Source: Cyclospora cayetanensis (lineage: Eukaryota > Apicomplexa > Conoidasida > Eucoccidiorida > Eimeriidae). Taken from it: DNA of 64,000 nucleotides. Shown piece after piece: positions 33,119-47,469 of this stretch. Position 1 is the stretch's first letter. Each line of letters starts with the position of its first letter. The position numbers and the translations under genes were made by a program. The notes beneath the pieces are model-generated. The model ran no database searches. It was not told where the DNA came from and saw only the letters and a program-made list of their open reading frames with translations. The DNA is taken from the NCBI RefSeq assembly GCF_002999335.1, contig NW_020312090.1, forward strand, positions 1 through 64,000, read 5' to 3'.

Positions 33119-36100
33119 CGCGCACGGCTGCTGAAAGAGTCGAGATGGAGGGGGATAGGGGGGGCCCCCGAGGGGCAGAGCAAAAACAAAAATGCAAATG
33201 CGCGTTAGACAAAAGCGCTAAAAGAAACAGGAATACATAGATGTACTTATACAGAAAGACGGATGCTGTGCAGTGGGACGCCGCAACAGCACGTTTTAGG
33301 CGAACAGGCAAAAGGGACAGACACAAAAATGTTTGTGAAAGCAAGGAGACCGATGGCGGTCCCCAAGGAGGCTATAACACATCGATATTAAGAGGGTATG
33401 TGAAAGATCTGCGTCCAAACTCCTCCAAACACAAGAGTTCTTCGAGGTGTCGGATTCGGCTTTGCCTTCGATCTGCCGTCCTGAAAATTGAGTGTTTGGA
33501 CGCAAATCTCACCAGAAGCAACGAATAGGCCACCACAGAAACAACAAAGAGAAATAAAAGCAATAAAAGAAACCCAGAACGGGGAAAGGGGGAGCAAGCG
33601 AAGGCGCTTGCGCATACTCTTGTTTCTGTGGAGCAAGAGCAGCTAAAAAAGCAGAGGCACAAGTGACAGAAAAAGGAACGGGACGTGAAAAGCCATTAGC
33701 TCGCCATATGCCGAGACGAAGAATCTTGCTACTGCATGCGATTAGCTGTGTCTGGGCCTCATGCAGCCCCATCGTACACTCAAGCCCCCCATAGAACACG
33801 GTAATGCGTATTATTGTGCTCTTCCCCTCCAACACTGTGGCATTATCATGAGTTTTTCGTCGTGTGAGCCTAGTGCAAGTACAGATGCATACACATCAAT
33901 CTATGTCTTGTGGATGCTATGTCCCTCTTGTATTTAGTTTTCTTGGCGAGCAAGAGTAGCCGTCCAAGCACGATTTCTGTTTCCCCCTGCTGCAAGTCTT
34001 TTCCCTCGCCTTTACCTCCTTGTTTCTACACTTTTCAGTTCCTCAGAAACGGAGAACCCCTACCGCTCCATAGTGTGCCCAGTTCTTCAGTATTTGCGGT
34101 ACGTGTATATGAGCCACTGCCTGGCCGGGATATAGGTTGAGAAAGATACAATGAGGCATGAAAGGAGCTGAACTCGAGCTATTTTGCTTTCATACGAGTG
34201 TCACACTCATCCATCAGACTCTGAGTCCTGCTACCACTGTACCGGGTAGTGTATGTATAAATATGTACCGTTGGGTTTACAAGGTGCCCCCTAGCAGCAG
34301 CCCCTGCGACTCCTGCTATTGCGTACCCTGATGCTGTGGAGTATTATTGCATCGCTCGCAGGTTCAGTCCATACGGGTAGCTCTTGTGAAGCCAAATAAC
34401 CCCTAAAGTGTAAACCTTCCACAACAACCAATGGAGGCAAGGAATATTGTCCATGGCGACAAGCTTTGATACCGAACAAAAACGCGAATTCACCTCTGGC
34501 AACGAGACCCGCAGCTACTCCTCTGTCTACCACTGGGACTGGCTTTCGCCACCTGATTCACTACAAACTCCCGTCTAGCGTATCCTCGGCGCTCAGTACT
34601 CCTAGATCCCAGCAAAGTTCGCGTCTCCTTGCGAAACCTAGGTCTCCACGAGCGTCGCTTAGCTGCGCAGAAAAGTCTGAAAATAATTCAGGAAGCTTAA
34701 AATTTCTTCAGAGGACCCGTATCTAGTGTCCTTTTGCCCCAACTTTAGGGGAAAGAGATGGGGCAAGAAAGAGCATTTATTAGCGAGGGGACTGCAGTTC
34801 TTTGTAGCCACCTGCTTAGTGCACCTTTTGCGGCCTGCCGATCCACTAGAGTCATATCCTCAGGGCCGAAACACACAGCCGACCGTCGTTCTTCATATTG
34901 CATACTTGTTTCTGTTCAGCTTTGTGCAGACATTCGCGCGGACTAGCCAACTCTTCCTTTAAATCCCCCGCTCCCAACGGCAACTGCTGACACCGAACCA
35001 CCGGGTCCATTCCCAATTCGGAAAAGAGCTCAGTGTAGAGAAAGCATGCCCGTAGTGCACGGGCAGACATGCATGCCACTGTATTATTAGCCCATTCGGC
35101 GCAGCGAAGGAAGTATGACCAAGTGGTTGAATTGTGCAGGCGAGATATGTCAACTTAAGCAAAAATATGCTGTTGCCACGCTTCCTGTGTCCATCTGCCA
35201 CAGGATGGTTCCCAATGGTCATGCTAGGGCCGATGTAAGGGCGGGTCGCAGAGGCACGCCGTCACCCACAAGCATACTTCGGATTCCTAGCCGTAATGAT
35301 GCTTCTAAGGATTCCGTAAAGGTTACACATATTATTTAAAAATACTCGAGCCACTACCTGGGCCTTGATATAGCTAAAGCAGGGGATGAAATGGACGCTT
35401 ACGCTGATCTCTGACAGTCTAAGAATAAAGTGCACTGTGATAATAGTCCAAATTCTCTTAGGAGCTGGAAGGCTTTGGAAAGGCCAAATCTAGGATAATA
35501 GCGTGGGTTCGGCGCCTGCCAAGCTGAATATGACAGTGCATACTCCTTTGCGGCGGGACGCATCACAGGCTACCAGGATGACCCTGTGACCTTTCAGGTG
35601 TATTGTGAATCACCCCAGTTATTCAAAACAAGATGATAATGTGATTTGTGCAAAATGGGCCTGTAGAGTGAAGTCAGGGCGTTCAAGTGACTGATTCCCC
35701 GCTCAGCTGTGTACCACACCAGGTCAGCGTCTACGTGGTAGTGCTTGATCCTTGTTTATATAGATTTATTCAATAATAGTGGATGCATGGGAGAAAACAC
35801 ACAATGCGCAACTGCGCTAGAAATCGTGAATGATTACGGAGTAGAGCGGTTGTGCTGCACATTGCTGAACCGCTGAAGCATCGCGTTTACGCCTCGGTGA
35901 CCATGTTGGTGAGATGCCCTTATTATACCTTACTGTAAAGTCGCACTGTAGGAGACGACCAACCTAGCGAACACCTCTAGGATCAGCAAAGTCCTGACAG
36001 TTCACTGTACGGTATGTTAAAATCAGGGCGTCGATTTGCAAAGTAAATCTATGACCGTGTAAATGGTGCTTGCATCTTATCTCACCTCACAACACGGCAT

Positions 36101-38158
36101 GGAGTTCCTTTTCCCGCACTGGCTACCGCTGCTTGGTTTCGGTGAAGTGATAAGAAATATAGGCAATAATTTGGTGTTTCCGAGAAGCTGTAGCCCACTA
36201 GGATGGAGTGATTTGCCCCCTTAAGCGATTAGTATGCCAATCTATTGGTAGATTTCCTAGAGTTCCTTGCCTGGGCTTCTTCAGTTCCTCAGTTCTGACA
36301 TGGCCTACTGCTGAGGCGGTTTCCATTTTCAGGGCTTGTACGGATACTTGAAACGTTGTAATCCCTGCAAACAGCCAACTTCCTCTGTGTAAATATGTCA
36401 AGTATCAAACTGATTTTACCCCTAAGCAACGTGCAGCAAGGATCCCCCCTATGGTTGTCAATTGCCAGGGCACCTCCACGGCTGACTAGTAAACTCCTCG
36501 GGAACTTGCCCATGCTTGCGGCCATCATACCTTTCTGGTCGGCATAGCATGACCGACGTACCCATAAGCATTTTGGCAGCCAAGTAATGATGCTTTTCTT
36601 GCCGTTGTTGAGCTAGTTCAAACAAGTACATTTCTCAAATGTATGCGCGCTTTAGGTCTGCAGACGTCCGCCTCTATCTACGGTCTGTATGGGAAGACCA
36701 TTGATTCCAGACGTAATAAAACATGAGTAAAAACCAGAGAGTGTTTCCTGAAGAACTGCTGCCTCCCTCTGCCCCAAATGTAACTGTTGTTGTACAAAGG
36801 ATTACAAAGCATTGACTATTGAGGTTGTGTATTCTTGTATCTTATTTATTGCAGGGTTCTGTCAGATGGGTACAAAGAGACGCAACACTGTGTGTTTGTA
36901 CGCTAGATGCTATTTGCATATACCTGTGGATGCTCAAAGTGCCCGGAGAGTGCAGGTACTTGCGTCTAGCTGTTTTTTTCTCCTCATATCAAGAACTCCA
37001 TGGGGCGCGGGCAGAGGTAGACAGCAGTTCTTCAGGAGAACAGCTTTTAGTTTTAAATAGTGTTTGTATTCAGTTTGGAGTCAATTGCCTCCCTAGGTAA
37101 ACCGTAGATGGAGTATCACACGGTTCTTTAAAAAAAGCTCCCTCAGGTCGCAAATACCCGCCTGTACTGCGAGTCCAGTCACCCCAGCACCAGGGCAACA
37201 CGCTGGGCTGTTTGCTTAAGCGCTTCTGTTTGACTGAATGGCCCTGAACAACACAGGTTGAAGGGCCTTTCGCATACTGGGTGATGGGATCAAAGGAGCT
37301 CTAGTGAAGCGCCTTCTAGGCTTCAGATGAAGTAGCAGCTACACAAGATGCAGGAGCCCCACGAGACAAGCAAACGGTGGAGCAAAGAAACTGGAATGAA
37401 GCGTGTCTTCTGCTTTGCAGCCAGAAAGACTGCGTGTTCTTGGCACGTCTACCGACAATGCGATATTCATGGGAGACGTCCTTTCTGACTCTGTCTCCTC
37501 GATAATAAAGGCTTCGTTAAAGTCATCTACTTATATACAGGTTAAATTCGTGGAAAATAGACGGGAGGGAAAGGGGGGCCTATCGAGGGCCCTCCCTGCG
37601 CTGCTGCAAAGCATGGCAGCAAATGGCTGAGTGGGCTAAGTTGTCATCTGTGCCCGGGAACCCAATTTTCCTGTTTATATTTTTTGAATTTCTCTTCTTG
37701 GTGCCACCAGGCAGATACTGATCGGGGGGAAAAAAATTTCTCTGGGAGCGGGGCTCCTGCTTCCCTGCTGTTGCCCTTCACCCTGTTGCTCTCAGGCGTC
37801 CCCTGGCGGCTGTGCTTTCCCTCCATGCCTCAATATTCAAAACTTGAAAGCTTAGGCGCCAGTCTGTAGAATCTGTGTCCTGGGTTTTACAGATTCGAGC
37901 CGAATTCAGGGTGCCACAGCGCATACCCTTGCCCTCTTTCGTCCCTCAGTCTCGCACCGTCGTTGTTTTTTCCGTCCGTTTCTCCATCCATAGCGCTATT
38001 CTGGTCTCTCTTCCTTTCATTCCTTCCGACCCTCTTGCCGCCCAATACTTGTGGAGCCCTTCAGAAAGTCCAGCCAAGGGCAAGCAGCCACTTCAGGCCT
38101 GTTAACGCCAAGCGGCATTCAACTGCACTTCCGTCCGGTATTCTTCTTCTGATACCGT
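33119..38158. other. Five-kilobase repeat-poor stretch, no gene identified
   Basis: CAG runs are absent and the sequence is more AT-rich than its surroundings. Frames are short. An inverted repeat lies at 33405-33509. A plus-strand block at about 37422-37540 is bounded by plausible splice sites (gctttgcag, acag|gttaaa) but matches nothing. The last 300 bases are pyrimidine-rich and probably form the PP2C leader. Confidence 0.4.
33405..33509. repeat. Inverted repeat, 16-nt arms, loop about 70 nt
   Basis: Left arm agatctgcgtccaaac (33405-33420) and the complement of the right arm (33494-33509) agree at 15 of 16 bases, the odd pair being G-U in RNA. It stands in otherwise featureless sequence, far from any gene I can place. 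Confidence 0.6.
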
Positions 38159-41100
38159 ATGTTCATCAGTTGCCGGATGATGGTGCTTCCAAGCCTGCTA
38201 CTGCAGGTAACCCTCGGATTTCTGGGCTTATTCGCGATCCCCTCTTACGCTGCGCAACGCCGACTCGATATCCCCAATGAGAGCCACAGCCACTGGGTGG
38301 GCAGAGCCCACAGGCCCCAACAGAAGACGGATGTCTCTAGCAGCAAGCCACCTGCAGCAGAAAGTATTTTCATGGGCGCGACATCTGCGGAAACCGAGGA
38401 AAAAGACGCTTCCAAGCAGCAGCACTGGAGCAGCCCGAGCGGAGCAAAATCAGGTGATGATGTTGCTCTGTTCTCATTTTCTGAACCGTCGTCAGGCGTC
38501 ATGAAACTTTTAGAAGGGGTGCAAGCTTCCCAGTTGGCTCGTCCGCTTTCTCGTGACCAGTCCTCGTCTCCTAAGAAAAATAATGCCAAACTCTCCGCCT
38601 TCGACGGGGTGGGAGGATCTTCAGAGAATGCCTCAAAGGAACCTTTTTCCGCTGATTTCTCTGTTCGCCGGGATTTAGCGAAGCTGTTGCTCAAAGACCA
38701 GTTTAGTGCAGATCCATCCCCAAATTCGAGACTCAAGAAGGCCGTCGAGACAGAGGGTGGACATCTCTCGTCAGTGGGTCTTACCATGTGTGGAAGAAGA
38801 GAACAAGATGAGGACGTGAGTGCTGCTTAGGGATAGGCTTAATAGCGCGCCGCTGCCGAGGGTGTTCCGGTTGCATTTTCTAGTTCCAAGAGATGCAACC
38901 TCTGTGCCCTTAAGATGCTATTCTGCCCTCCCCCTATGCTCCCTCTGTTGCTCTCCATGATTGCTTGTTACATCCATGCATACCTGTCTTTTTCTCCGAG
39001 TCTTCGGACGCTTGCTTCAATGTGCCTATGCAACACTTATTCATCTGACGAACTCGATGCGGTTTTTTTACATCGCGCCTTTGTTGGCCCTAGAGGAATC
39101 GCTTCACACCGCTTTGTATTTTCTTCTCTCTACCCTTTTTCTTTCCCGGGATGAAGAGCTCTGCGTTGTTGCCTCCTCGAGGAGGAAGCTTCAGCTGTCT
39201 TGCCCCCTATTCGATGCTTCGTGTGCGCGTCTTCGCTTCAGGCGTTGGTGGTAGATGCGGCTCTTCCGAATTCGCCGTTCCTCCTTAAAGCCCTCTTTGA
39301 TGGACACGGGGGCCTCTCAACCTCCAAGTACTGCTCAGAGAATATGCATAGATTCCTCAGTGAGCCTTCACCTTGCCTATCAGCTTTTCTCGCCGTTTCG
39401 GGGTCTGCCTGTGTGTATGTGTCGATTGCGCCTTCATTTTAGGGTTCCTTTCTTTGGGTAACGGTTTCGCTTCGCATTTTTTCGCACACGGGTTTTCCGC
39501 ATCTGAATCTCCTGTGACTCTGCCCTCTGTATCGCCACAGCTCCAACTTTCCTGGATGTTGCAGCGCTGCCTCTGCGCGCTTAGTGCCTGTCCAGATGCC
39601 TCTGCACCATATTCGCTCGCTCTTGCTTCGACTTGCTGAAGGCCTCACGAAGAATCTCCGCCTCAACACGCCTCCCACTGTGCTCCGAAGGACCACCCCT
39701 GATTGCAGGTATTGCGGCTTTTCGTGTCGCTTTCAGGCAATCTACATGTAGCGACCCCGGAAGCGTTGCGGGATGCCTTTCTTGCTCTAGACGAGGAGAT
39801 TCTCGGAGCCACATCAACACGTCAAGCAGGATCCACAGGTGCGGTGCGAGGGATGCATCGATGTCATCTATTGAAATCGGAACGATCCAGAGAACAGCTT
39901 TGCATGGCCCCTTTCAAGGGGGACTCCCACAAATCGAGAAGCGGAACCAATTTTTTGCAGTGTCTGTTTTTGTCCTTTTCACCGCCGCTTCGTTAAAGGC
40001 GCTTTTTACGACATGTGCTTCCGAGCAGTTTCTGCTCAACTGCTCGGGGTATTATCACAGACTTTAAGACATCATTGCCGACATTTCCCTGTCCGGTTAT
40101 GACTCATTCCACGCCATGCAAATGGATTGGATTTTTTTCTTGGGTTTGTTCCGGGCTTGCACGTAGGTATAGTTGCGCTGATAGAGGAGCTGGAGGAGTC
40201 GCGGGAACTGCTAGTAGCTGGCAGAGAAGTCATTCAATCCACCTGTGCGGTGACGCTCTACCAGAAGCTAGAAGAAGCCGACAAGCTCGGGGTTTCCGAG
40301 GGGCCCCTTCAGCTCATCAAGTTGGGAGGGCCCACAGCACCCGGCTTCCTTGTCACCGTCGCCAATGTTGGTAAGCCGGCCATGATCAGAAAACTTGAAA
40401 GCCAGCCGGGCAGTCAAAAATCCAGTGCCGTTCATAAACGGGATGCGTGTACCGTTCAAGATCTAGGGGTGCGGTCATCGGGTTGAAGATTGAATTTTTG
40501 GAGAGTTGTGGCTTGCGATCAGGGGATTCTCGTGCGACGCTGTTGCACGCCGACGGAACCTTCACCATCTTGTCGAGAGATCATAAGCCCACAGACTTCG
40601 AGGAGCTCGAACGCATTCAGCGAGCAGGAGGATTCGTGTCTTACTCCAGCAGCACTGTACCGAGAGTAGACGGCATCTTGGCGCTTTCTAGGGCCTTCGG
40701 AGATGGGGTGCGCTCACTGCTGCGTCAGATGCTGCTGCTGTCTCAGCCGCCCAGTGCGGCAGATGCATGATGTGTGTGAGTGAAGCTCCTGGCTGCTTCC
40801 TGCCTGGGGTTTTTCCTTGTGTGTAAGATGGGCGCGCGGCAGAGTTGCCGCGAAGTTGTATGTTGCATTGCATCGGGGACCTACGCATTGAGATACAGGA
40901 TTGTGGCCTCTATCGCCTTTGCGGCATTTTCAGGCTTTTAAGGCAACCAAGAAGCTGGGCCCAACGCAGCAGCGCGTGGTGGCAGTGCCAGAGGTGCACA
41001 CTTTCTATGCGAAGCCGGGAGACGTCTTGATGCTCGCTTGTGACGGTCAGTGGGCTCTCTCATCTCGCCTTCCTCGTGTATCGGACTCTTCTCCCGTCTG

Positions 41101-42030
41101 CTCTCTGTCTGCTTCTCCCTGACTTGTGCTTGCCTTCGCCCTCTGTGTGTGGCTTTTTGTGTCTTACCCTGGAGAACAGCGTCTCGGTTTTGTATACCCT
41201 TTTCCTTCGCCCTCTGTTTTCGCGTGGAGGCGTTTTCTTCTCATGGCGTGTTGTTGGTGTGTCTCTTCGTGCGTGCATCCGTCATCAGGGGTCTTTGAGC
41301 CGGATGCCATGAACTGGCTATATGTTTCCCACTTCATGATAGAGCTGCTTTATGGGCACGGAGACGACCTCACGGAGGCTGGGGTGAAGCTGCTTGAGCA
41401 CGCATATGAGTCGCTTTCGGGAGATAACATTTCTGTCGTGCTTACCAGGTAGGGGCCTCGTATACTACTTCCTAGGCTCTGTAGCGTGTGTGTATCGCCT
41501 ATGAGCATGCTGACTGGCAACATTATCTCTCTTCTCGAGTCTTATGCCTCACCTTCACGCGGTTGGCGTGTCTGTGTTGGTGTATCCACAACCTGTCTCC
41601 GCTGTGTGGATGTCTTGCCTCCTCCCAGTCCAGGATGGCTGATGGATGTTTGCACATTTTCAGAGACGCTTGGAGTGTATGCTTTGCGTGTAGGTTTCAT
41701 GATGGCCTGCGCAAGGAGCGAAGGTCGCGGCGCTTTGAAGTGACTGTTAACGGTGCGTGCTATGTGGCTCCCTAATGCTGCTGCAGCTGCTGTCACGGGT
41801 ATGGGTATGTCCGGTTTCATTCTCCATCAGGCCCCCGCGGCAGCAAGTCGAATCGGCGGTGGTGCTTAGCCTTTGCTTCTAAGCTTTGGGCAGCTTTTTG
41901 TCTGAACTGCTACGCTGCAGGATACATTGTGTCTGAAGACCCCGCAGGTTTGAGTGAAGCGGCAGATGGCAGCATTGAGGCACAGAAGGGCCCGATGAAG
42001 CCAGAATTGTCGGACCTCATTACGCTGTAG
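38159..42030 (+). CDS. Secretory-pathway PP2C-type (PPM) protein phosphatase
   Basis: Metal-dependent Ser/Thr phosphatase. Nine exons join in phase to 568 residues: 38159-38815, 39242-39359, 39737-39838, 40167-40370, 40523-40707, 40934-41045, 41289-41448, 41694-41752, 41921-42030. The start carries a hydrophobic signal-type segment (MVLPSLLLQVTLGFLGLFAI, cleavage likely after SYA), then about 180 Ser/Lys-rich residues before the catalytic domain. PP2C motifs in order: GLTMCGRREQDED (usual MED), ALFDGHGG, EALRDAFLALDEE, GPTAPGFLVTVANVGDSRAT, SRDHKPTDFEELERIQRAGG, VDGILALSRAFGD, DVLMLACDG and SGDNISVVLTRF. The metal-binding Asp residues of DGHGG, ACDG and GDN are present, so the enzyme looks active. 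Toxoplasma exports a PP2C through rhoptries, so a secreted effector or lumenal enzyme is plausible. A second ATG at 38177 is an alternative start. Confidence 0.88.
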
Positions 42031-42040
42031 AGCGCTTGAG

Positions 42041-43100
42041 ATGGCGGAGCAACGGCCTGGGAGTCTCCAGATTTTTCACTGGACGCCTACGGGCTTCACG
42101 CTAACTGGCGTGATACTAACCAATTTTATGAAAGGCCCTGCGTTTTGCATTCTTTTTACGTGCGAGTCGGACGATGTGGAAACAGATAGGCGAGGAGGTA
42201 TGCCTTGGTTTATCTTTGTGTATGTGCAACTCTTCCACGTGAACGTGCCTATGGATGATTAGGTATATACCTGTGTATACACAGGATGTATTTTCTGTGT
42301 CGATCGTGCATAGCATGGTATGGTGTGCTGATGGACTATTATTTGTTGCAAGAGGCCAGAAAGGGCTAGGGTTTCAAGAAATCGGGGTTCATGTTCCGTG
42401 CCAGAGTGCTGCGATGACGAAGCAGTGGCTGGCCCCCCTTGGTCATACTTATTCCAGGCACTGCGAAGCGAGTCACGTTCAAGCAACTTTCTCCAGTACT
42501 ACCATGTGGCATCTTTATCTATATCTGTGAGTACGGAGAATCGGGGTTTGCCCAGCTGCCCTTAACTTCCTCCCATTCTACGCCCCCCTTTTGGATGATC
42601 TCTTGGACTTGTTCTTCCGTGCACAAGACAACGGGGCCTCCGAACAGCAGAGCTGGAGTGGAGGTTTCAGCTGGCGCACCAGCTGTAGAGGCAGCAACGA
42701 TGCCAATAGAACCTGCTTCGAATGGGATGTATTATTTGAACCCTATGGGACGGGGCGACGAGCCGCGTCTCAGCTCTTCCGTTGGCATTTGGCTGTTTGA
42801 TGGGAACTATAGTGTCTCTCCAGTCGCGCTCTGTCGTTCGCATTCCTGCACCAATGCTCACTACGTATCTTTGTGTTTGAACATGTAGTTGCGTGGTCAC
42901 GTGAGGATGTATCTGCCCTTGGGGGCCAGCTTGGCCATTCTTCATCAGGCCTTCCCCCGATACCCCCCGTGATTAATGCCGGAAACCTCAATGGCTTTCG
43001 TTTGCAGCAAGAGCTGCTCGAAAGCCAAATGCTTAAAACCAGTGAGGGCACGGCGTGGTGTTTGGAAAATAGAGTGGGGATGCAGCTCGAGGGTTTCTAA
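42041..43100 (+). CDS. Possible four-exon gene of unknown function
   Basis: Starts with an ATG only 10 bases after the PP2C stop. Four blocks join in the same phase (42041-42197, 42458-42526, 42628-42780, 42889-43100) through GT-AG sites, including a strong gtgagt donor at 42527. The first two read like a folded domain (IFHWTPTGFTLTGVILTNF, then KRVTFKQLSPVLPCGIFIYI); the last ends LQQELLESQMLKTSEGTAW...LEGF before TAA. Block 3 has two open frames and I am unsure which is used. No family is recognised. The close spacing means either overlap with the PP2C 3' UTR or that the blocks are not a gene. Confidence 0.3.
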
Positions 43101-43534
43101 TTTTCAGGCAGGGTAGATACATTGAGGTTTAGCCGTCGCGTCTTGCAGTTAGGGCGCATTACAGAGAGCGTATTATTTTTGGTATGATAGTGTGTATAGA
43201 CAGAGGATTGGGGCTGTCACATATTCAAGGATGAATCGTGCTTCGGCCCCCCTTCCCCTGACCCATTGTGTGCCCTTGCTTCTTGGATAGGAGCCGGCTA
43301 GCTAGTTGATCGATTGCGTGGCTACGGTTTGCTAGGTGCTGCTGCTGCTGCTCAGTGACCCCAGCAGGCAGCGGGGTGGTGTTCGCCTGGCTAGCCGAGC
43401 TTGGCGCGTTGTGCCCTATGTCGCTGCTCAAACACCCAGCCACTCGGCTGGCTGGTCACTTGCTACACCTCACGAAAAGCGCCTGGTTTTGAAGGGGTTC
43501 TAGGAGTCCACACGAGGCGACCTAGGCCTAGTAA
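43101..43534. other. Convergent 3' flank, nothing recognised
   Basis: Lies between the stop of the possible gene ending at 43100 and the stop of the FtsH-like gene. A short CTG run is present near 43338. No other feature is seen. Confidence 0.45.
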
Positions 43535-46784
<3,250 letters not shown>

Positions 46785-47469
46785 TGCCTAAACAACAGGA
46801 TTAGAGCACGGGTATACCCTCTGGATCACCCCTTTAGGTAGCCAGGCCCGCGCTCAGCTGCAGCTAAACACCAGCAGCAGCTGCTGTTGCTCCACCAACG
46901 GAGCCGTTTCTGCTGTCTCGTCCCTCAATGCCACCAACCCGTTCTGAAATTCCAATGACCAAGCAGCTGAAACCGCTGTTACTTCCGAAACAGTTACATC
47001 TGCGACTGAGGCTGTTGCTGCAGCGGCTGCAGTTGCTGCAACAGCAGCAAGGCAAAAGGGGGGCCCGCTGTACCTGTCGAAGGCTTCTACTGAAACACTG
47101 AAAGCAAGAAATATATGCAGCTGATACCACTGCTGATGCGTGTTTGTTTTCGCGTGGAAGGTGTCCATACACCCGGGAGATGCCCGGTCAACTGCTACAG
47201 CAGCTACTGCTGCCGCGACTGCTGCCACTGCATGCCTGGCCCCACACCCGCTGCCCACTGAAAAGGTTACTTCAGTTTTAATCTTTGCCAAGATATCATA
47301 GGCAAGAGGGAGCAGCAGGAAGGCAAGCAACTCCCCGAACGCTGACAGATCGAGCGGCCAGCCGCACATCGGCTCTCCGCCCTCTGTAAGCTGCAGGACT
47401 TAGACGTTATCTCTAGAGCTTATTTCTGCTCCTGCTTCCTCCCCCGCGGCTTCGACGTTGGCAGATTAC
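46785..47469. other. Divergent promoter region (FtsH-like / PUS1)
   Basis: 685 bases between two start codons. A minus-strand open frame (46854-47369) is mostly Ala/Val from a GCTGCA-rich stretch and starts at a site without homology, so I treat it as non-coding promoter and leader sequence. Confidence 0.5.

Noticed and set aside
46854..47369. 171-codon minus-strand Ala/Val-rich open frame
   Set aside because: Sits in the divergent promoter region, low-complexity, no homology; GCTGCA-type repeats keep it open.
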